A stretch of DNA of 64,000 bases from Thalassovita mediterranea (GTDB taxonomy: Bacteria > Pseudomonadota > Alphaproteobacteria > Caulobacterales > Hyphomonadaceae): the NCBI GenBank assembly GCA_019448215.1, contig CP080408.1, forward strand, positions 2,170,001 through 2,234,000, written 5' to 3'. The notes under the pieces were generated by a model. It worked only from the letters and a program-made list of their open reading frames with translations, did no database searches and had not been told where the DNA came from. How positions within the stretch are numbered: the first letter of the stretch is position 1; each line of letters opens with the position of its first letter. Positions 52,461 through 61,922 of the stretch are shown here, piece after piece. The position numbers were made by a program, and so were the translations under genes.

Positions 52461-53924
52461 CTATTTCCCCGGCACTTCGAGAAGTGGCTTCGACGGGTCG
52501 AAATACTCCATGGGCAGGTGCACGCCGCGCCGTTGCATCTCATCGAGGCATTTCGGGCGAAGGCCCGTGGCGCGGAACTCGCCGATCACGGTGCCATCCT
52601 CTCCGGTGCGAAGGCGGTTGAACAAGAAGATGTCCTGCATCTGGATGATGTCACCTTCCATGCCCGTCACTTCGGTCACATGGGTGATGCGGCGCGAGCC
52701 ATCCGACAGGCGCTGGGCCTGGATGATGATGCCGATAGCCGAAGAGATCTGCCCACGGACAGCTTCGGACGAGATGCGCAGGCCGCCCATGGCCACCATC
52801 TGCTCAAGACGGCTGATCGCCTCGCGCGGATTGTTGGCGTGGATCGTCGCCATGGAGCCTTCATGGCCCGTATTCATGGCTTGCAGCATGTCGAAGGCTT
52901 CTTCGGAACGCACCTCGCCAAGGATCACCCGGTCAGGACGCATACGCAGCGCGTTCTTCACCAGTTCGCGTTGGCGGATCTCACCCTTGCCTTCAAGGTT
53001 GGGCGGGCGCGTTTCCATGCGCGCGACGTGCGGCTGCTGCAGCTGAAGCTCTGCCGCGTCTTCGATCGTGATCAGGCGTTCCTTGTGGCTGATCGCCTTG
53101 GAGAGCGCGTTGAGGAGCGTCGTCTTACCAGAGCCCGTACCGCCGGAAATGATGCAGGTGACACGGCATTTCACGGCATTGAACAGGAACTCGGCGACCT
53201 CTTTCGGCATCGCGCCAAAGCCGATCAGCTTTTCAAGCGTCAGCGGCTTTTTTGAGAACTTCCGTATGGAAACAAGCGGGCCATCAATCGCGACCGGCTC
53301 CACCGCGGCGTTGACGCGCGAGCCGTCCAGAAGACGCGCATCGACGAGCGGCTGGCTTTCATCGACGCGGCGACCAACGGCGGACACGATACGCGAGACG
53401 ATCCGGCGAAGGTGGGCATTGTCGCGGAACTTGGCTTCTGAAAGCTCAAGCTCACCGCGGCGCTCCACATAGACCTGCTTGGCGCCATTGATGAGGATAT
53501 CCGAAATCGTCGGGTCTGCGAGAAGCGGCTCCAGCGGGCCGAGACCAGTCATCTCGTGATAGACCGAATCTGCAAAATCCAGCACTTCGGCCTGGTTCAT
53601 CGGGATGCGCTCATCACGCACGATCTCGGAAACCAGCCGGCCGACCTGCTTCTTCATTTCTGCTTCATCGAGCTTGTCCAGAACCGAGAGGTCCAGCTCA
53701 TCGATCAGCTTGTTGTGGACGCGCAGCTTGGCTTCGAGCAGGTCGAACGAGGCAGAGCCTGTGCTCTCTTCCGGCTCATCGTCGGCCTCGTTAGCATCAT
53801 CCGCTGCAAACAGCGGACCCTCGTCTTTTGTCGCCTCATCCGCAGTCGCGTCTGGCACGGCGGTTTCAGGCTCGAGCTTTTCGGCGGCGGAGCTATTGCG
53901 AGAGAGAAGGGAGAAACGGGCCAT
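52461..53924 (-). CDS. cpaF: CpaF/TadA, Tad pilus secretion ATPase
   Basis: A 487-residue type II/IV secretion ATPase of the CpaF family. The acidic N-terminal about 70 residues are low-complexity. The body has [19 protein letters not shown], Walker A GGTGSGKT (261-268), the Asp box [13 protein letters not shown], Walker B RVILGEV and the His box [13 protein letters not shown]. It hydrolyses ATP to extend (and perhaps retract) the Flp pilus. No gap separates it from cpaE, and its stop touches tadB. Confidence 0.95.
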   Translation of the reverse strand: MARFSLLSRNSSAAEKLEPETAVPDATADEATKDEGPLFAADDANEADDEPEESTGSASFDLLEAKLRVHNKLIDELDLSVLDKLDEAEMKKQVGRLVSEIVRDERIPMNQAEVLDFADSVYHEMTGLGPLEPLLADPTISDILINGAKQVYVERRGELELSEAKFRDNAHLRRIVSRIVSAVGRRVDESQPLVDARLLDGSRVNAAVEPVAIDGPLVSIRKFSKKPLTLEKLIGFGAMPKEVAEFLFNAVKCRVTCIISGGTGSGKTTLLNALSKAISHKERLITIEDAAELQLQQPHVARMETRPPNLEGKGEIRQRELVKNALRMRPDRVILGEVRSEEAFDMLQAMNTGHEGSMATIHANNPREAISRLEQMVAMGGLRISSEAVRGQISSAIGIIIQAQRLSDGSRRITHVTEVTGMEGDIIQMQDIFLFNRLRTGEDGTVIGEFRATGLRPKCLDEMQRRGVHLPMEYFDPSKPLLEVPGK

Positions 53925-55112
53925 CTAGGCTTTCTTTCTGCTCGGGGGTGACAGGACCATTGGGGCATTGCCTTCTTCGAGAAGGTCGATGAGGCGGCTG
54001 ATATCCTTGGCGAGGCGATTACCGGGCTTGGCTTCGCTGACCGCCTGGCCGAAGTTCACGGCGGCGAGTGCTGCTTCCCATTCCGACGAGATGGTCGCGA
54101 AGACGGGGCGGCCGATAGCTTCCTCGGCCTGCGACACGGTAACGGTGCCGCCAAACAGCTTCTTGGACATCCGGTTCAGCACGATGCGCGGCTGGACGAT
54201 GCCTTCTGAGGCGTCTTCGAGGTCCTCGGCGCGGTTGCGCGCGGCATGCAGCGCCGGGACGGTCAGCTCGCTCATCACGATGTTTTCGTCAGCACCCGTC
54301 ACGACAGATGCCATCCAGGGCGAGGGCCAACGCGGCAGATCAACGATCACATGATCATAGAGGCTGCAGGCAACCTCGAGCATCTTGAGGATCGATTCCG
54401 GTTTGATCGCATTCCACAGCCGGTGTGAGCGCGGCGCGGCAAGAAGGTCGATGCCATTCTTGTGGTGCGTGATGAAGGCCTGAAGAAGCGCCTCATCAAT
54501 GCGGTCCGCAGACTGTGTCAGCGCGCTCTGATTGAGGTTCGCCGGGCAGTTCAGATAGGACGCACACGCCCCATCGAAAAAGTCGAGATCAATGAGGCAG
54601 ACTTTGCTGCGGGTCTCGCGCTGACTGAGCTGATAGGCGATCTCTACGGCCACCAGCGTCGCGCCGGCACCGCCAACTGACGGCGTCACCGTCCAGCATT
54701 TGCCGGACGAGCTATCCGCCCCCGAACTGTCCTGCTTGCAGACCAGCTCCAGCGCCTCGATCAGCGAAGTCGGCGCAATCGGCGGGGGCAGCATGTCCCA
54801 GCGCTGCAGCGACATCAGCCGCTTCACCGCAAGGATCGGAATATTCTCACCAATCACGATGCCCGGCAGGCTTGGGGCGGTCTCAGAGACGCGGATCAGC
54901 AGTTCGACAAGATCGAACGTGCCGGCATTCTCCAGCACAAGCACGCCGCCGCGCTCAGCCTGCGCCGCTTCGAGCGCGGCGTCCGGGCTCGGATGGCTGG
55001 TGACAGTGACTGTCGGCAGGTTTGCGGTCGCCGCCACCAGCGCCTCGTGCCCACCGGGCGCGAAGACGTGAAGGCGCACTGGCCCCGTCACCTGAAGCGG
55101 TGTGGCGCTCAT
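53925..55112 (-). CDS. cpaE: CpaE/TadZ, pilus localisation ATPase
   Basis: A 395-residue protein with an N-terminal receiver-like domain (residues 10-130, ending RLMSLQRWDMLPPPIAP) and a MinD/ParA-like domain from about 138. Its Walker A is deviant: SVGGAGATLVAVEIA, without the usual Lys, as is often seen in CpaE/TadZ. The switch region KVCLIDLDFFDGACASYLN and DHVIVDLPRWPS follow. It places the Tad machine at the pole in Caulobacter-like cells. It overlaps no neighbour but is 2 bp from cpaC. Confidence 0.9.
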   Translation of the reverse strand: MSATPLQVTGPVRLHVFAPGGHEALVAATANLPTVTVTSHPSPDAALEAAQAERGGVLVLENAGTFDLVELLIRVSETAPSLPGIVIGENIPILAVKRLMSLQRWDMLPPPIAPTSLIEALELVCKQDSSGADSSSGKCWTVTPSVGGAGATLVAVEIAYQLSQRETRSKVCLIDLDFFDGACASYLNCPANLNQSALTQSADRIDEALLQAFITHHKNGIDLLAAPRSHRLWNAIKPESILKMLEVACSLYDHVIVDLPRWPSPWMASVVTGADENIVMSELTVPALHAARNRAEDLEDASEGIVQPRIVLNRMSKKLFGGTVTVSQAEEAIGRPVFATISSEWEAALAAVNFGQAVSEAKPGNRLAKDISRLIDLLEEGNAPMVLSPPSRKKA

Positions 55113-55114
55113 GC

Positions 55115-56563
55115 CTACTCGCCTCCCATTCCCGGCACATAGCCAAGATCAGGGCGTGAGGACTGGGCCACAGGCTGGGCTGCCGCCGGAGACGGCGCGC
55201 GAAGCGTGCCCGTGCCAGCAGACGCGGCGCTCGGGCCATCATCATAGCTCAGCTCACCCAGCAGCAGGCGCTCTGCTTCCGATGGCATCGGGTTGTTCGT
55301 CAGCGGATCGGGGATGCGCGTGCCAGCTGGCGTCGGCAGGACAAGGCGCGGCGTGATGATGATGATCAGCTCTGTCTCATTCTCGCGGAAACGGTTCGAG
55401 CGGAACAGCGCGCCAAGCACAGGCACATCGCCCAGCCACGGCGTCTGCACCGAGGTCGTGTCCACCGTGTTCTGGATCAGGCCAGCAATCGCAAAGCTCT
55501 CACCATCGGCAAGCTCGATGATCGTATTTGCGCGGCGAACGCTCAGCGCCGGGATCTCGACGCTGGCAAGGCGTACCGAATTGCGCGGATCGAGCTGGCT
55601 CACCTCCGGGCTGACCTCGAGGCTCATCTTGTTGTTCGACAGGATGCGAGGCGTGAATTCGAGACTAACACCGAATTCGCGGAACTGGATGCTGATCGTG
55701 TCTTCATCGGCCGCAACTGGCACGGGGAATTCACCGCCCGCCAGGAAGCTCGCCGTCTCACCAGAGCGGGCGACGAGGTTCGGTTCGGCCAGCGTGCGGA
55801 TAACGCCGCGCTCTTCCAGGGCTTCAAGAAAGAAGTCGATATTCACCCCGCCAGACGCACCCAGCAGGCTGAGGATGGATTTCGGCGCGCCGCCGGAGAG
55901 AAGCTCAGAGCCGGTCGCGAAGAGGAAATCGCCCGCGCGGCTGACTTCACCGCCAATGCCAAGCTCTTTCACGTCTTCGCGCGAGGCTTCGACGAAGCGC
56001 ACTTCCAGCATCACCTGCTGCGGGCTGTTCACATCCAGCGCGTCGATCACAGCGTCCGGCGCATAGCTTGCCGCGATCTGCATGATCTCGGCAGCGGTCT
56101 CATCATCCGGCACATTCCCGCGCACATGAAGGCGCTGTGCCACCGTGCGCAGATCGAGGCTGATGTCAGGGAAGAGGGCCGCAATGTCACTCTGGATGGC
56201 GCCCAGATCATGCTCGACGCGTACATCGATAATCTCGATGAGGTCGCCATCATCATCATAGACGAGGATGTTGGTCGAGCCGATGGTGCGTCCACGGACA
56301 TAGAGTCGGTTGTCGGATGTCGGCGCAGCGTCAGCAATCTCCGGCTGGGAGATGGCGATACGCGCAAACGGGCGGCCAACGGCGATGGGGGTGGACCGGT
56401 TCACGACGACAGTCAGGTCGGTCTGCGACGGACCTGCTGGCGAAGTGGAGGCGTGATGGACAGCGCTGCCAGTCTGGCGCGGCGTCGGCTCAGCGACGGC
56501 GCCAGCGGAAAGCCCACAAAACAGGACGGCAACCGAAAAGGCCTGCAAGATGGAGGACGTCAT
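55115..56563 (-). CDS. cpaC: CpaC/RcpA, Tad pilus outer-membrane secretin
   Basis: A 482-residue secretin. After a signal peptide (ending near GAVAEPTP) come the N0-like domain VVNRSTPIAVGRPFARIAIS, then a BON-like domain (AQRLHVRGNVPDDETAAEIM), then the secretin core SPQQVMLEVRFVEASREDVKELG to ELIIIITPRLVLP. The C-terminal Pro/Ala-rich tail may bind other Tad proteins. RBS GAGGG is 6 bp upstream. A stable hairpin lies 9 bp upstream of that site. First gene of the minus-strand Tad operon. Confidence 0.94.
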   Translation of the reverse strand: MTSSILQAFSVAVLFCGLSAGAVAEPTPRQTGSAVHHASTSPAGPSQTDLTVVVNRSTPIAVGRPFARIAISQPEIADAAPTSDNRLYVRGRTIGSTNILVYDDDGDLIEIIDVRVEHDLGAIQSDIAALFPDISLDLRTVAQRLHVRGNVPDDETAAEIMQIAASYAPDAVIDALDVNSPQQVMLEVRFVEASREDVKELGIGGEVSRAGDFLFATGSELLSGGAPKSILSLLGASGGVNIDFFLEALEERGVIRTLAEPNLVARSGETASFLAGGEFPVPVAADEDTISIQFREFGVSLEFTPRILSNNKMSLEVSPEVSQLDPRNSVRLASVEIPALSVRRANTIIELADGESFAIAGLIQNTVDTTSVQTPWLGDVPVLGALFRSNRFRENETELIIIITPRLVLPTPAGTRIPDPLTNNPMPSEAERLLLGELSYDDGPSAASAGTGTLRAPSPAAAQPVAQSSRPDLGYVPGMGGE

Positions 56564-56577
56564 TCTTGACCCTCTTT

Positions 56578-56621
56578 GCTGCTTACTGGTGCCCGCATTT
56601 TGCAGGCGTTCAGTAAGCAGC
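56578..56621 (-). promoter_or_regulatory. Two-tier hairpin in the cpaC leader
   Basis: Perfect 10-bp arms GCTGCTTACT (56578-56587) and AGTAAGCAGC (56612-56621) enclose a second 7-bp stem GCCTGCA/TGCGGGC with one G-T wobble and an AAA loop, giving 17 pairs around a 4x3 internal loop. It lies in the cpaC 5' region, directly upstream of the ribosome binding site, without a T-run that would make it a terminator for the minus strand. It may be an RNA control element or an operator. Confidence 0.6.
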
Positions 56622-56728
56622 CCTAAAAGAGAGACTTGAAGTCCGGCTGAAACGCGCGCGGCAAACTTGAAACAAATTTGCCGCTTCCTAATCAGCCTGT
56701 GTCAGGATTTCGTCCGCGTCCTGTCAGA

Positions 56729-58102
56729 TCAGGCAGGCTTTGCAGGACCGACCCAGACCTGCTGGGCATTGACGAATTCGAGGATGCCGTGCGGCCCAAG
56801 CTCACGTCCGAGACCTGACGCCTTCGTGCCGCCGCTTGGCAGGCGCGGGTCTGTCTTCACAATGCCATTGACGCTGACCTGCCCGGTATCGAGCAAGCTC
56901 GCCATCGCTTCACCGCGGCTCGTCTCGGTCCAGATACTCGCCGCAAGGCCGTAGCGGGTATCATTGGCGAGCTCGACGGCATGGTCGGCGTCGCGTGCCT
57001 TTACCAGAACCCCAACCGGGCCGAACGTCTCCTCATTGAAGGCGCACATGTCCGGGGTGACGTTGGAGAGCAGTGTGACCGGATAGAAATAGCCGTCGCC
57101 GCTCGGCAACTCGCCGCCAAGCACACAGTCCGCGCCCTGTTTGATCGTCTCCTGAACCTGCCGGTGCAGCTCATCGCGAAGGTCCGGGCGTGCAATCGGG
57201 CCGACATCCGTGTCGCCCTCTCGCGGGTCGCCCAGCTTCAGCGCCGCGAGCTTCTCTTTCATCAGCGCTTCGACTTTGTCGTAAACGCTTTCCTCAACAA
57301 TGATCCGCTTGGCCGCGATGCAGGACTGGCCTGCATTGATGATGCGCGACAGCGTCAGCACGTCCGTCGCCTTGTCGAGATCGGCATCGGCCAGAACGAT
57401 GGAGGGGTCAGACCCGCCAAGCTCCAGCACCGCAGGCTTGATCGCTGAGCCAGCAATCCCCGCCACGGCAGACCCGCCGCGCGAAGACCCGGTAAAGGAC
57501 ACGCCGCGAATCCTGTCATCGCGGATTACTGCTTCAACGCTCGGTGTTTCGAGATAGAGGGCCTGGAACAGGCCTTCAGGCGCGCCCGCCTCGCGGAAGC
57601 ATGTCTCAATCGCTTCGGCGCAGCCCGGCACATGCGGGTCATGCTTCATCAGGCAGGAATTTCCCGCCATCAGGGCAGGGGCCGCAAACCGGAAAGCCAG
57701 CCAGAAAGGCGCATTCCAGGGCAGGATGCCGAGAATGGGGCCAATGGGCAGGTGCTGCACATAAGACAGGCTCGCATCGGACTCCAGAACCTGCCGGGAG
57801 AGGTAGCCCTCAGCATGATCGGCATAATGCTCTGCGCACCAGGCTGACTTCTCGACTTCGCCGCGCCCTTCCTTGATCGGCTTGCCCATCTCTTCGGTCA
57901 TGATGGGCGCAAGCGTCTCGACATGCTTGCGCATATGGGCTGCGACGGCCTTCAGCAGTTTGGCCCGTTCGGCGTAGGATTTGGTCTTCCACTCATGGAA
58001 GGCAGCCAGCGACGCCTCGATCTTGGCGTTGACGTCTGCCTCGCTGTCGAGCGCAACTTCACGAACGGTCTCGCCGGTCGCCGGATTGACGGCTTTCAGC
58101 AT
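56729..58102 (-). CDS. doeC: DoeC-type aldehyde dehydrogenase of ectoine catabolism
   Basis: A 457-residue NAD(P)-dependent aldehyde dehydrogenase of the succinate-semialdehyde type. Nucleotide-binding SFTGSSRGGSAVAG, catalytic Glu in LELGGSDPSIVLADAD, and nucleophile Cys in INAGQSCIAAKRI are present. Annotated elsewhere as SSADH, but the position directly after the doeB2-doeD-doeA genes points to DoeC, which oxidises aspartate-semialdehyde to aspartate. An in-frame ATG at 58102 follows GGAGA. It is 33 bp from doeA, on the same strand. Confidence 0.85.
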   Translation of the reverse strand: MLKAVNPATGETVREVALDSEADVNAKIEASLAAFHEWKTKSYAERAKLLKAVAAHMRKHVETLAPIMTEEMGKPIKEGRGEVEKSAWCAEHYADHAEGYLSRQVLESDASLSYVQHLPIGPILGILPWNAPFWLAFRFAAPALMAGNSCLMKHDPHVPGCAEAIETCFREAGAPEGLFQALYLETPSVEAVIRDDRIRGVSFTGSSRGGSAVAGIAGSAIKPAVLELGGSDPSIVLADADLDKATDVLTLSRIINAGQSCIAAKRIIVEESVYDKVEALMKEKLAALKLGDPREGDTDVGPIARPDLRDELHRQVQETIKQGADCVLGGELPSGDGYFYPVTLLSNVTPDMCAFNEETFGPVGVLVKARDADHAVELANDTRYGLAASIWTETSRGEAMASLLDTGQVSVNGIVKTDPRLPSGGTKASGLGRELGPHGILEFVNAQQVWVGPAKPA

Positions 58103-58135
58103 GGATTTCTCCTGATCTCAGATGTGTGGCAGGCG

Positions 58136-59368
58136 CTAGCTCGCAGGCTGGGCCTGTTCGCCATTGGCTTTCTTCGCGGCGGGCGCAGTCGGCTTCCCCG
58201 TCCCGGGCTTCAGCGTGAACTCTTCAGGCAGTGAGAAGAAACTCTCGCAGCCATCTTCAGTCACATAGAAGGTGTCGGAAATACCGACCGTCTTGTCACC
58301 GTCCACGCCCCAGACCCATGGGATGATATGGAAGGTCATGCCTTCCTTCAGAATCTGCGGATCGCCCTGCATGAGCGACAGGATATAGCCTTCATCCCAG
58401 CTCGGCGGAAAAGCGATCCCGATCGAATAGCCAGAGCGCGTGATGAGTGAGCCGCCATGCGAGCCAGCCGAGATAATGTCGCGTACGATCTTGTCGGCGT
58501 CCGAAACCGTAAGACCCGGCTGGACCCGGTCTCGCAGCTCAAGCAGCGCTTTTTGCATTTGCTCTTCTGCACTGCGCATGGATGGGGAAAGCTCATCCTG
58601 CATCACGATCGTGCGCATCATGGCGGTGTGATAGCGCCTGTAGCAGCCGCCCACCTCTAGGAAGACATGCTCGCCTTCCTGAACCGTGCGGCCTTCCCAG
58701 GTCGCATGCCCGATCATGGAGCGCGGGCCTGACGTTACATAAGGCATGACGGCGGGTGGCTCGCCGCCTGCTTCGAACATGGCGGCAGAGATGGCGGCAC
58801 CGATCTCATTCTCGGTAACGCCGGGCTTGGCGATTTCGATACCGGCCTTCATGCCCGCTTCGGTCGCGCGGGCCGCCTTCTTCATGATCTCGATTTCGTG
58901 CTTGGATTTGCACATCCGGCCTTCTTCGACGATGCCGAAACAGTCGAGCAGGCGGCCGCCCGTATAGGCCGAATGGAAGCGGTCCTGCTGATAGGCAGGC
59001 AGGAAGTATGAGTTACGCTCATACCCGACAGTCGAATTATAGAGCCCGGCCTCACGCAGCGCCTCGATCAGGCGCTGGATGGCGTCGCCATTATCGGCAT
59101 AGGGCCGCGTCTTCTCGACCCATGTGCGGGCATGGACGTTCGACTCTTCCATGTTCCGCGTGACCATGAAGCAGTCGCCGTCGAGCGGAACCACAAGGGC
59201 CTGAAAGAAGGAGTACCCCGTCGTCTGATAGTCGGTGAGGTACATCAGGTTTTCAGGGTCGGAGATGACCACGGCATCAAGGCGGCGGCTTCTCATCCGG
59301 TCGCGCAGGTCTTCCAGCCGGCGGACATACTCCTCCGGCGGGAACGTCATGTCATCGCGGTGTTTCAT
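58136..59368 (-). CDS. doeA: DoeA, ectoine hydrolase (M24 fold)
   Basis: A 410-residue creatinase/M24-fold protein. N-terminal domain YVRRLEDLRDRMRSRRLDA and LMYLTDYQTTGYSFFQALVV; the C-terminal pita-bread domain has GHATWEGRTVQEGEHVFLEVGG, YRRYHTAMMRTI and FHIIPWVWGVDGDKTVGISDTF. The metal-binding Asp/Glu/His pattern of true aminopeptidases is not kept, as expected for ectoine hydrolases. It opens the ectoine ring to N-acetyl-diaminobutyrate. The start overlaps the doeD stop by 4 bp (ATGA). The Lys/Ala-rich tail is variable. Confidence 0.87.
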   Translation of the reverse strand: MKHRDDMTFPPEEYVRRLEDLRDRMRSRRLDAVVISDPENLMYLTDYQTTGYSFFQALVVPLDGDCFMVTRNMEESNVHARTWVEKTRPYADNGDAIQRLIEALREAGLYNSTVGYERNSYFLPAYQQDRFHSAYTGGRLLDCFGIVEEGRMCKSKHEIEIMKKAARATEAGMKAGIEIAKPGVTENEIGAAISAAMFEAGGEPPAVMPYVTSGPRSMIGHATWEGRTVQEGEHVFLEVGGCYRRYHTAMMRTIVMQDELSPSMRSAEEQMQKALLELRDRVQPGLTVSDADKIVRDIISAGSHGGSLITRSGYSIGIAFPPSWDEGYILSLMQGDPQILKEGMTFHIIPWVWGVDGDKTVGISDTFYVTEDGCESFFSLPEEFTLKPGTGKPTAPAAKKANGEQAQPAS

Positions 59369-60588
59369 GCCGGCACCAGGACGGCTTCCATCGCCGCCTC
59401 CATGATGTCGAGGCCTTCATTGAGGTCCGCATCGTCAATCGTCAGCGGCGGGATGAGCTTGGCGACACGGCCTTCGCTGCCGCAACCACCGAGAAGCAGT
59501 CCCCTGTTGAAACACTCGGCCACTACCTTCTTGGCGAACGCGCCATCCTTGGTGTCGAGGCCCTGCATCATGCCTTTGCCGCGAACTTCCATGCCCGGAC
59601 GCGCCATTTTCTTGAGTCGACTTTCCATGATGTCGCCCTTGCGGCGGACGTCGGCCATGAAGGCGTCATCCTTGAAATAGTCCATGGCGACCATGCCAGC
59701 GATGAAGGAGATGCCCTGTCCGCGGAACGTGCCGGTATGTTCACCGGGCGACCAGTGCTTGTCGAATTCCGGCTTGTTCAGATTCATGGCGAGCGGCGTA
59801 CCAAAGCCGCCAATCCCCTTGGCCAGCGTGATGATGTCCGGGTCGAGGTCCATGCCGTCAAAGCTGAAATAGGAACCCGTGCGCCCGCACCCGGCCTGAA
59901 TGTCATCCAGGATAAACAGCGCGCCGCGATCCTTTGCGAACTTGCGGATGGCCTTCAGCCACTCGGTATCGGCGACATTGACGCCGCCTTCGGCCTGAAT
60001 GGGTTCGACGAGGATTGCCGCTGGCGGCTCATAGCCGGAGGACGGGTCTGCATAGGCTTCGTCCATGCCTTCCAGCGGATGGCCGAATGGCAGGCGCTCG
60101 ACATGGTTGAGCGGCACACCGGCCGCATTGCGGAAATAGGCGTTCGCTGTCGCCGCGAGCGCGCCAAGCGTCATCCCATGAAAGCCATTGGTGAAGGCGA
60201 TGACCTGCTTGCGGCCGGTCGCGCGGCGAGCAAGCTTCAGGGCAGCTTCTACGGCGTTTGTGCCGGTCGGCCCCGTGAACTGCATCCGGTAGTCCCAGCC
60301 GCGCGGCTCGAGGATCGTTTCGGTGAAGGCTTTGATGAAGTCACGCTTGGTGGTCGTCATCATGTCGAGGCTGTGAGGAATACCATCGGCCTCGATGAAT
60401 TTAATGATCGCCTCTTTCATGCGCGGATTATTGTGTCCGAAATTCAGGACACCTGCGCCACCAAAGAAGTCGATATAGGATTTGCCAGCCTCATCGGTCT
60501 GACGGGCGTTCAGAGCGGACTTGAACACGGTGGGGTAAGTCCGTGCGTAACCCCTGACATTCGATTCCCAGCGCTCAAACAGGTCCAT
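59365..60588 (-). CDS. doeD: DoeD, diaminobutyrate aminotransferase
   Basis: A 407-residue class-III PLP aminotransferase of the EctB/DoeD type. It has SYIDFFGGAGVLNFGHNNP, MQFTGPTGTNAVEAALKLA, the substrate-side VEPIQAEGGVNVA, LDDIQAGCGRTGSYF and the PLP lysine in TLAKGIGGFGTPLA. EctB makes diaminobutyrate and DoeD removes it; the genomic context with doeA and doeC and the absence of ectA/ectC here favour degradation. It transaminates 2,4-diaminobutyrate to aspartate-semialdehyde. RBS GGAGAGACC is directly upstream of the ATG at 60588. Confidence 0.86.
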   Translation of the reverse strand: MDLFERWESNVRGYARTYPTVFKSALNARQTDEAGKSYIDFFGGAGVLNFGHNNPRMKEAIIKFIEADGIPHSLDMMTTTKRDFIKAFTETILEPRGWDYRMQFTGPTGTNAVEAALKLARRATGRKQVIAFTNGFHGMTLGALAATANAYFRNAAGVPLNHVERLPFGHPLEGMDEAYADPSSGYEPPAAILVEPIQAEGGVNVADTEWLKAIRKFAKDRGALFILDDIQAGCGRTGSYFSFDGMDLDPDIITLAKGIGGFGTPLAMNLNKPEFDKHWSPGEHTGTFRGQGISFIAGMVAMDYFKDDAFMADVRRKGDIMESRLKKMARPGMEVRGKGMMQGLDTKDGAFAKKVVAECFNRGLLLGGCGSEGRVAKLIPPLTIDDADLNEGLDIMEAAMEAVLVPA

Positions 60589-60618
60589 GACGGTCTCTCC
60601 TCGGATTCGTGTTTAGGG

Positions 60619-61833
60619 TTAGTCGTTCAGATAAGTTGCTTGGTCGGGTAGGGGCGCGCCTGCGAGACGCGCATAGATGCGGGTCACAATGGGCAGCAGC
60701 CTGTCATTGAAGTCGTATCGGGGTGAATGGCAGGGCTCGTGATGGCCCTTGCCGTCATCGGCGCCAATCAGGGCGAAGGCACCCGGTATTTCCTTGAGAT
60801 AATAAGAGAAGTCTTCCGACGCCATGATCGGCACGGGGATCTGGTCGAAATGCCAGGCTTCGCCCAGATCTGCCGCAATCGCTTCACGCATATGGGCGGC
60901 TTCAGACGGGTGGTTCACAGTTGCGTCGTAACGGGGAAAGACCTCGACGTCGGCCTCGACCCCATACGCCTTCGCCTGCGAGATCGTGATTTCCCTGATG
61001 AGACCCTCGATGAGTGGCCGGTCATCGGCATTCGCAAGACGGATGCTGCCCGCCATTTTGGCGCTATCCGGAATGACGGTCTCACCGCTCGGCGCCTCGA
61101 TTGAAGTCACGCTCACTACGGCGGCATTCTGGGGCGTAATCCGGCGCGAGATGATCTGTTGCAGCGCCATGGTGACGGCAGAGGCGGCAAGAACCGGGTC
61201 GCGTGTATTCTCAGGCTGGCTCGCATGACCGCCTGCGCCGCGCAGCGTGATCCGGAATGTCCCATTCCCCGCCATCACAGCGCCGTCGGGGCAAACCGCT
61301 TTGCCAAACGGGATTGCTGGCCAGTTGTGCCAGCCGAAGATGCAGTCGAGCCCCTCAAGCGCACCGTCTTCGATCATCTTCTTTGCGCCATGCCCGCCTT
61401 CTTCGGCAGGCTGGAAAAGTAAGGTGACGGGGCCGGGCAAGCTGTCCTCATGGCGTTTCAGCCAAGCGGCTGTCGACATCAGTGCCGCTGCATGTCCGTC
61501 ATGTCCGCACGCGTGCATGCATCCGCTGTGCGAAGAGCTGTAATCGAGACCGGTCGCTTCATTGATCGGCAGCGCGTCGATATCTGCGCGCAGCCCCACA
61601 TGTCTGCCGCGCGCATCCGCGGCCAGCGTCGCCACTGTGCCGGTCCCTGCGCAGACTCGGTAGGAAATGCCCAGCGCATCAAGCGATGCCCGAATGACTT
61701 CGGACGTGTCTTTTTCCTGCCAGGTCAATTCGGGGTGACGATGGAGATCGCGACGGAAATCGGTGGAGGCCGCAACAAGCGTCGGCCAATCGGTCTGCAT
61801 CCCTCGGGGCAAGGTGAAGCCTTGTCTCGACAT
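60619..61833 (-). CDS. doeB2: DoeB2-type N-acetyl-diaminobutyrate deacetylase (M20 family)
   Basis: A 404-residue M20D amidohydrolase. It has RRDLHRHPELTWQE, the metal-binding SGCMHACGHDGHAA, FQPAEEGGHGAKKMIEDGAL, and FGWHNWPAIPFGKA; the final metal residues are in SPRYDFNDRLLP. M20D enzymes of this kind deacylate N-acyl amino acids. The position first in the doe operon suggests removal of acetate from N-alpha-acetyl-diaminobutyrate, in place of the aspartoacylase-type DoeB. Without context it would be a generic hippurate/IAA-type hydrolase. No AsnC/Lrp regulator doeX is adjacent. Confidence 0.8.
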   Translation of the reverse strand: MSRQGFTLPRGMQTDWPTLVAASTDFRRDLHRHPELTWQEKDTSEVIRASLDALGISYRVCAGTGTVATLAADARGRHVGLRADIDALPINEATGLDYSSSHSGCMHACGHDGHAAALMSTAAWLKRHEDSLPGPVTLLFQPAEEGGHGAKKMIEDGALEGLDCIFGWHNWPAIPFGKAVCPDGAVMAGNGTFRITLRGAGGHASQPENTRDPVLAASAVTMALQQIISRRITPQNAAVVSVTSIEAPSGETVIPDSAKMAGSIRLANADDRPLIEGLIREITISQAKAYGVEADVEVFPRYDATVNHPSEAAHMREAIAADLGEAWHFDQIPVPIMASEDFSYYLKEIPGAFALIGADDGKGHHEPCHSPRYDFNDRLLPIVTRIYARLAGAPLPDQATYLND

Positions 61834-61922
61834 GCACTGAGCCTAACCACTGATGGGCTTGCTGCAATGGGTGGACTGCTTTCAGGGATAAAATCAGGCG
61901 TTTGCCTGAAAAACGCACAACT

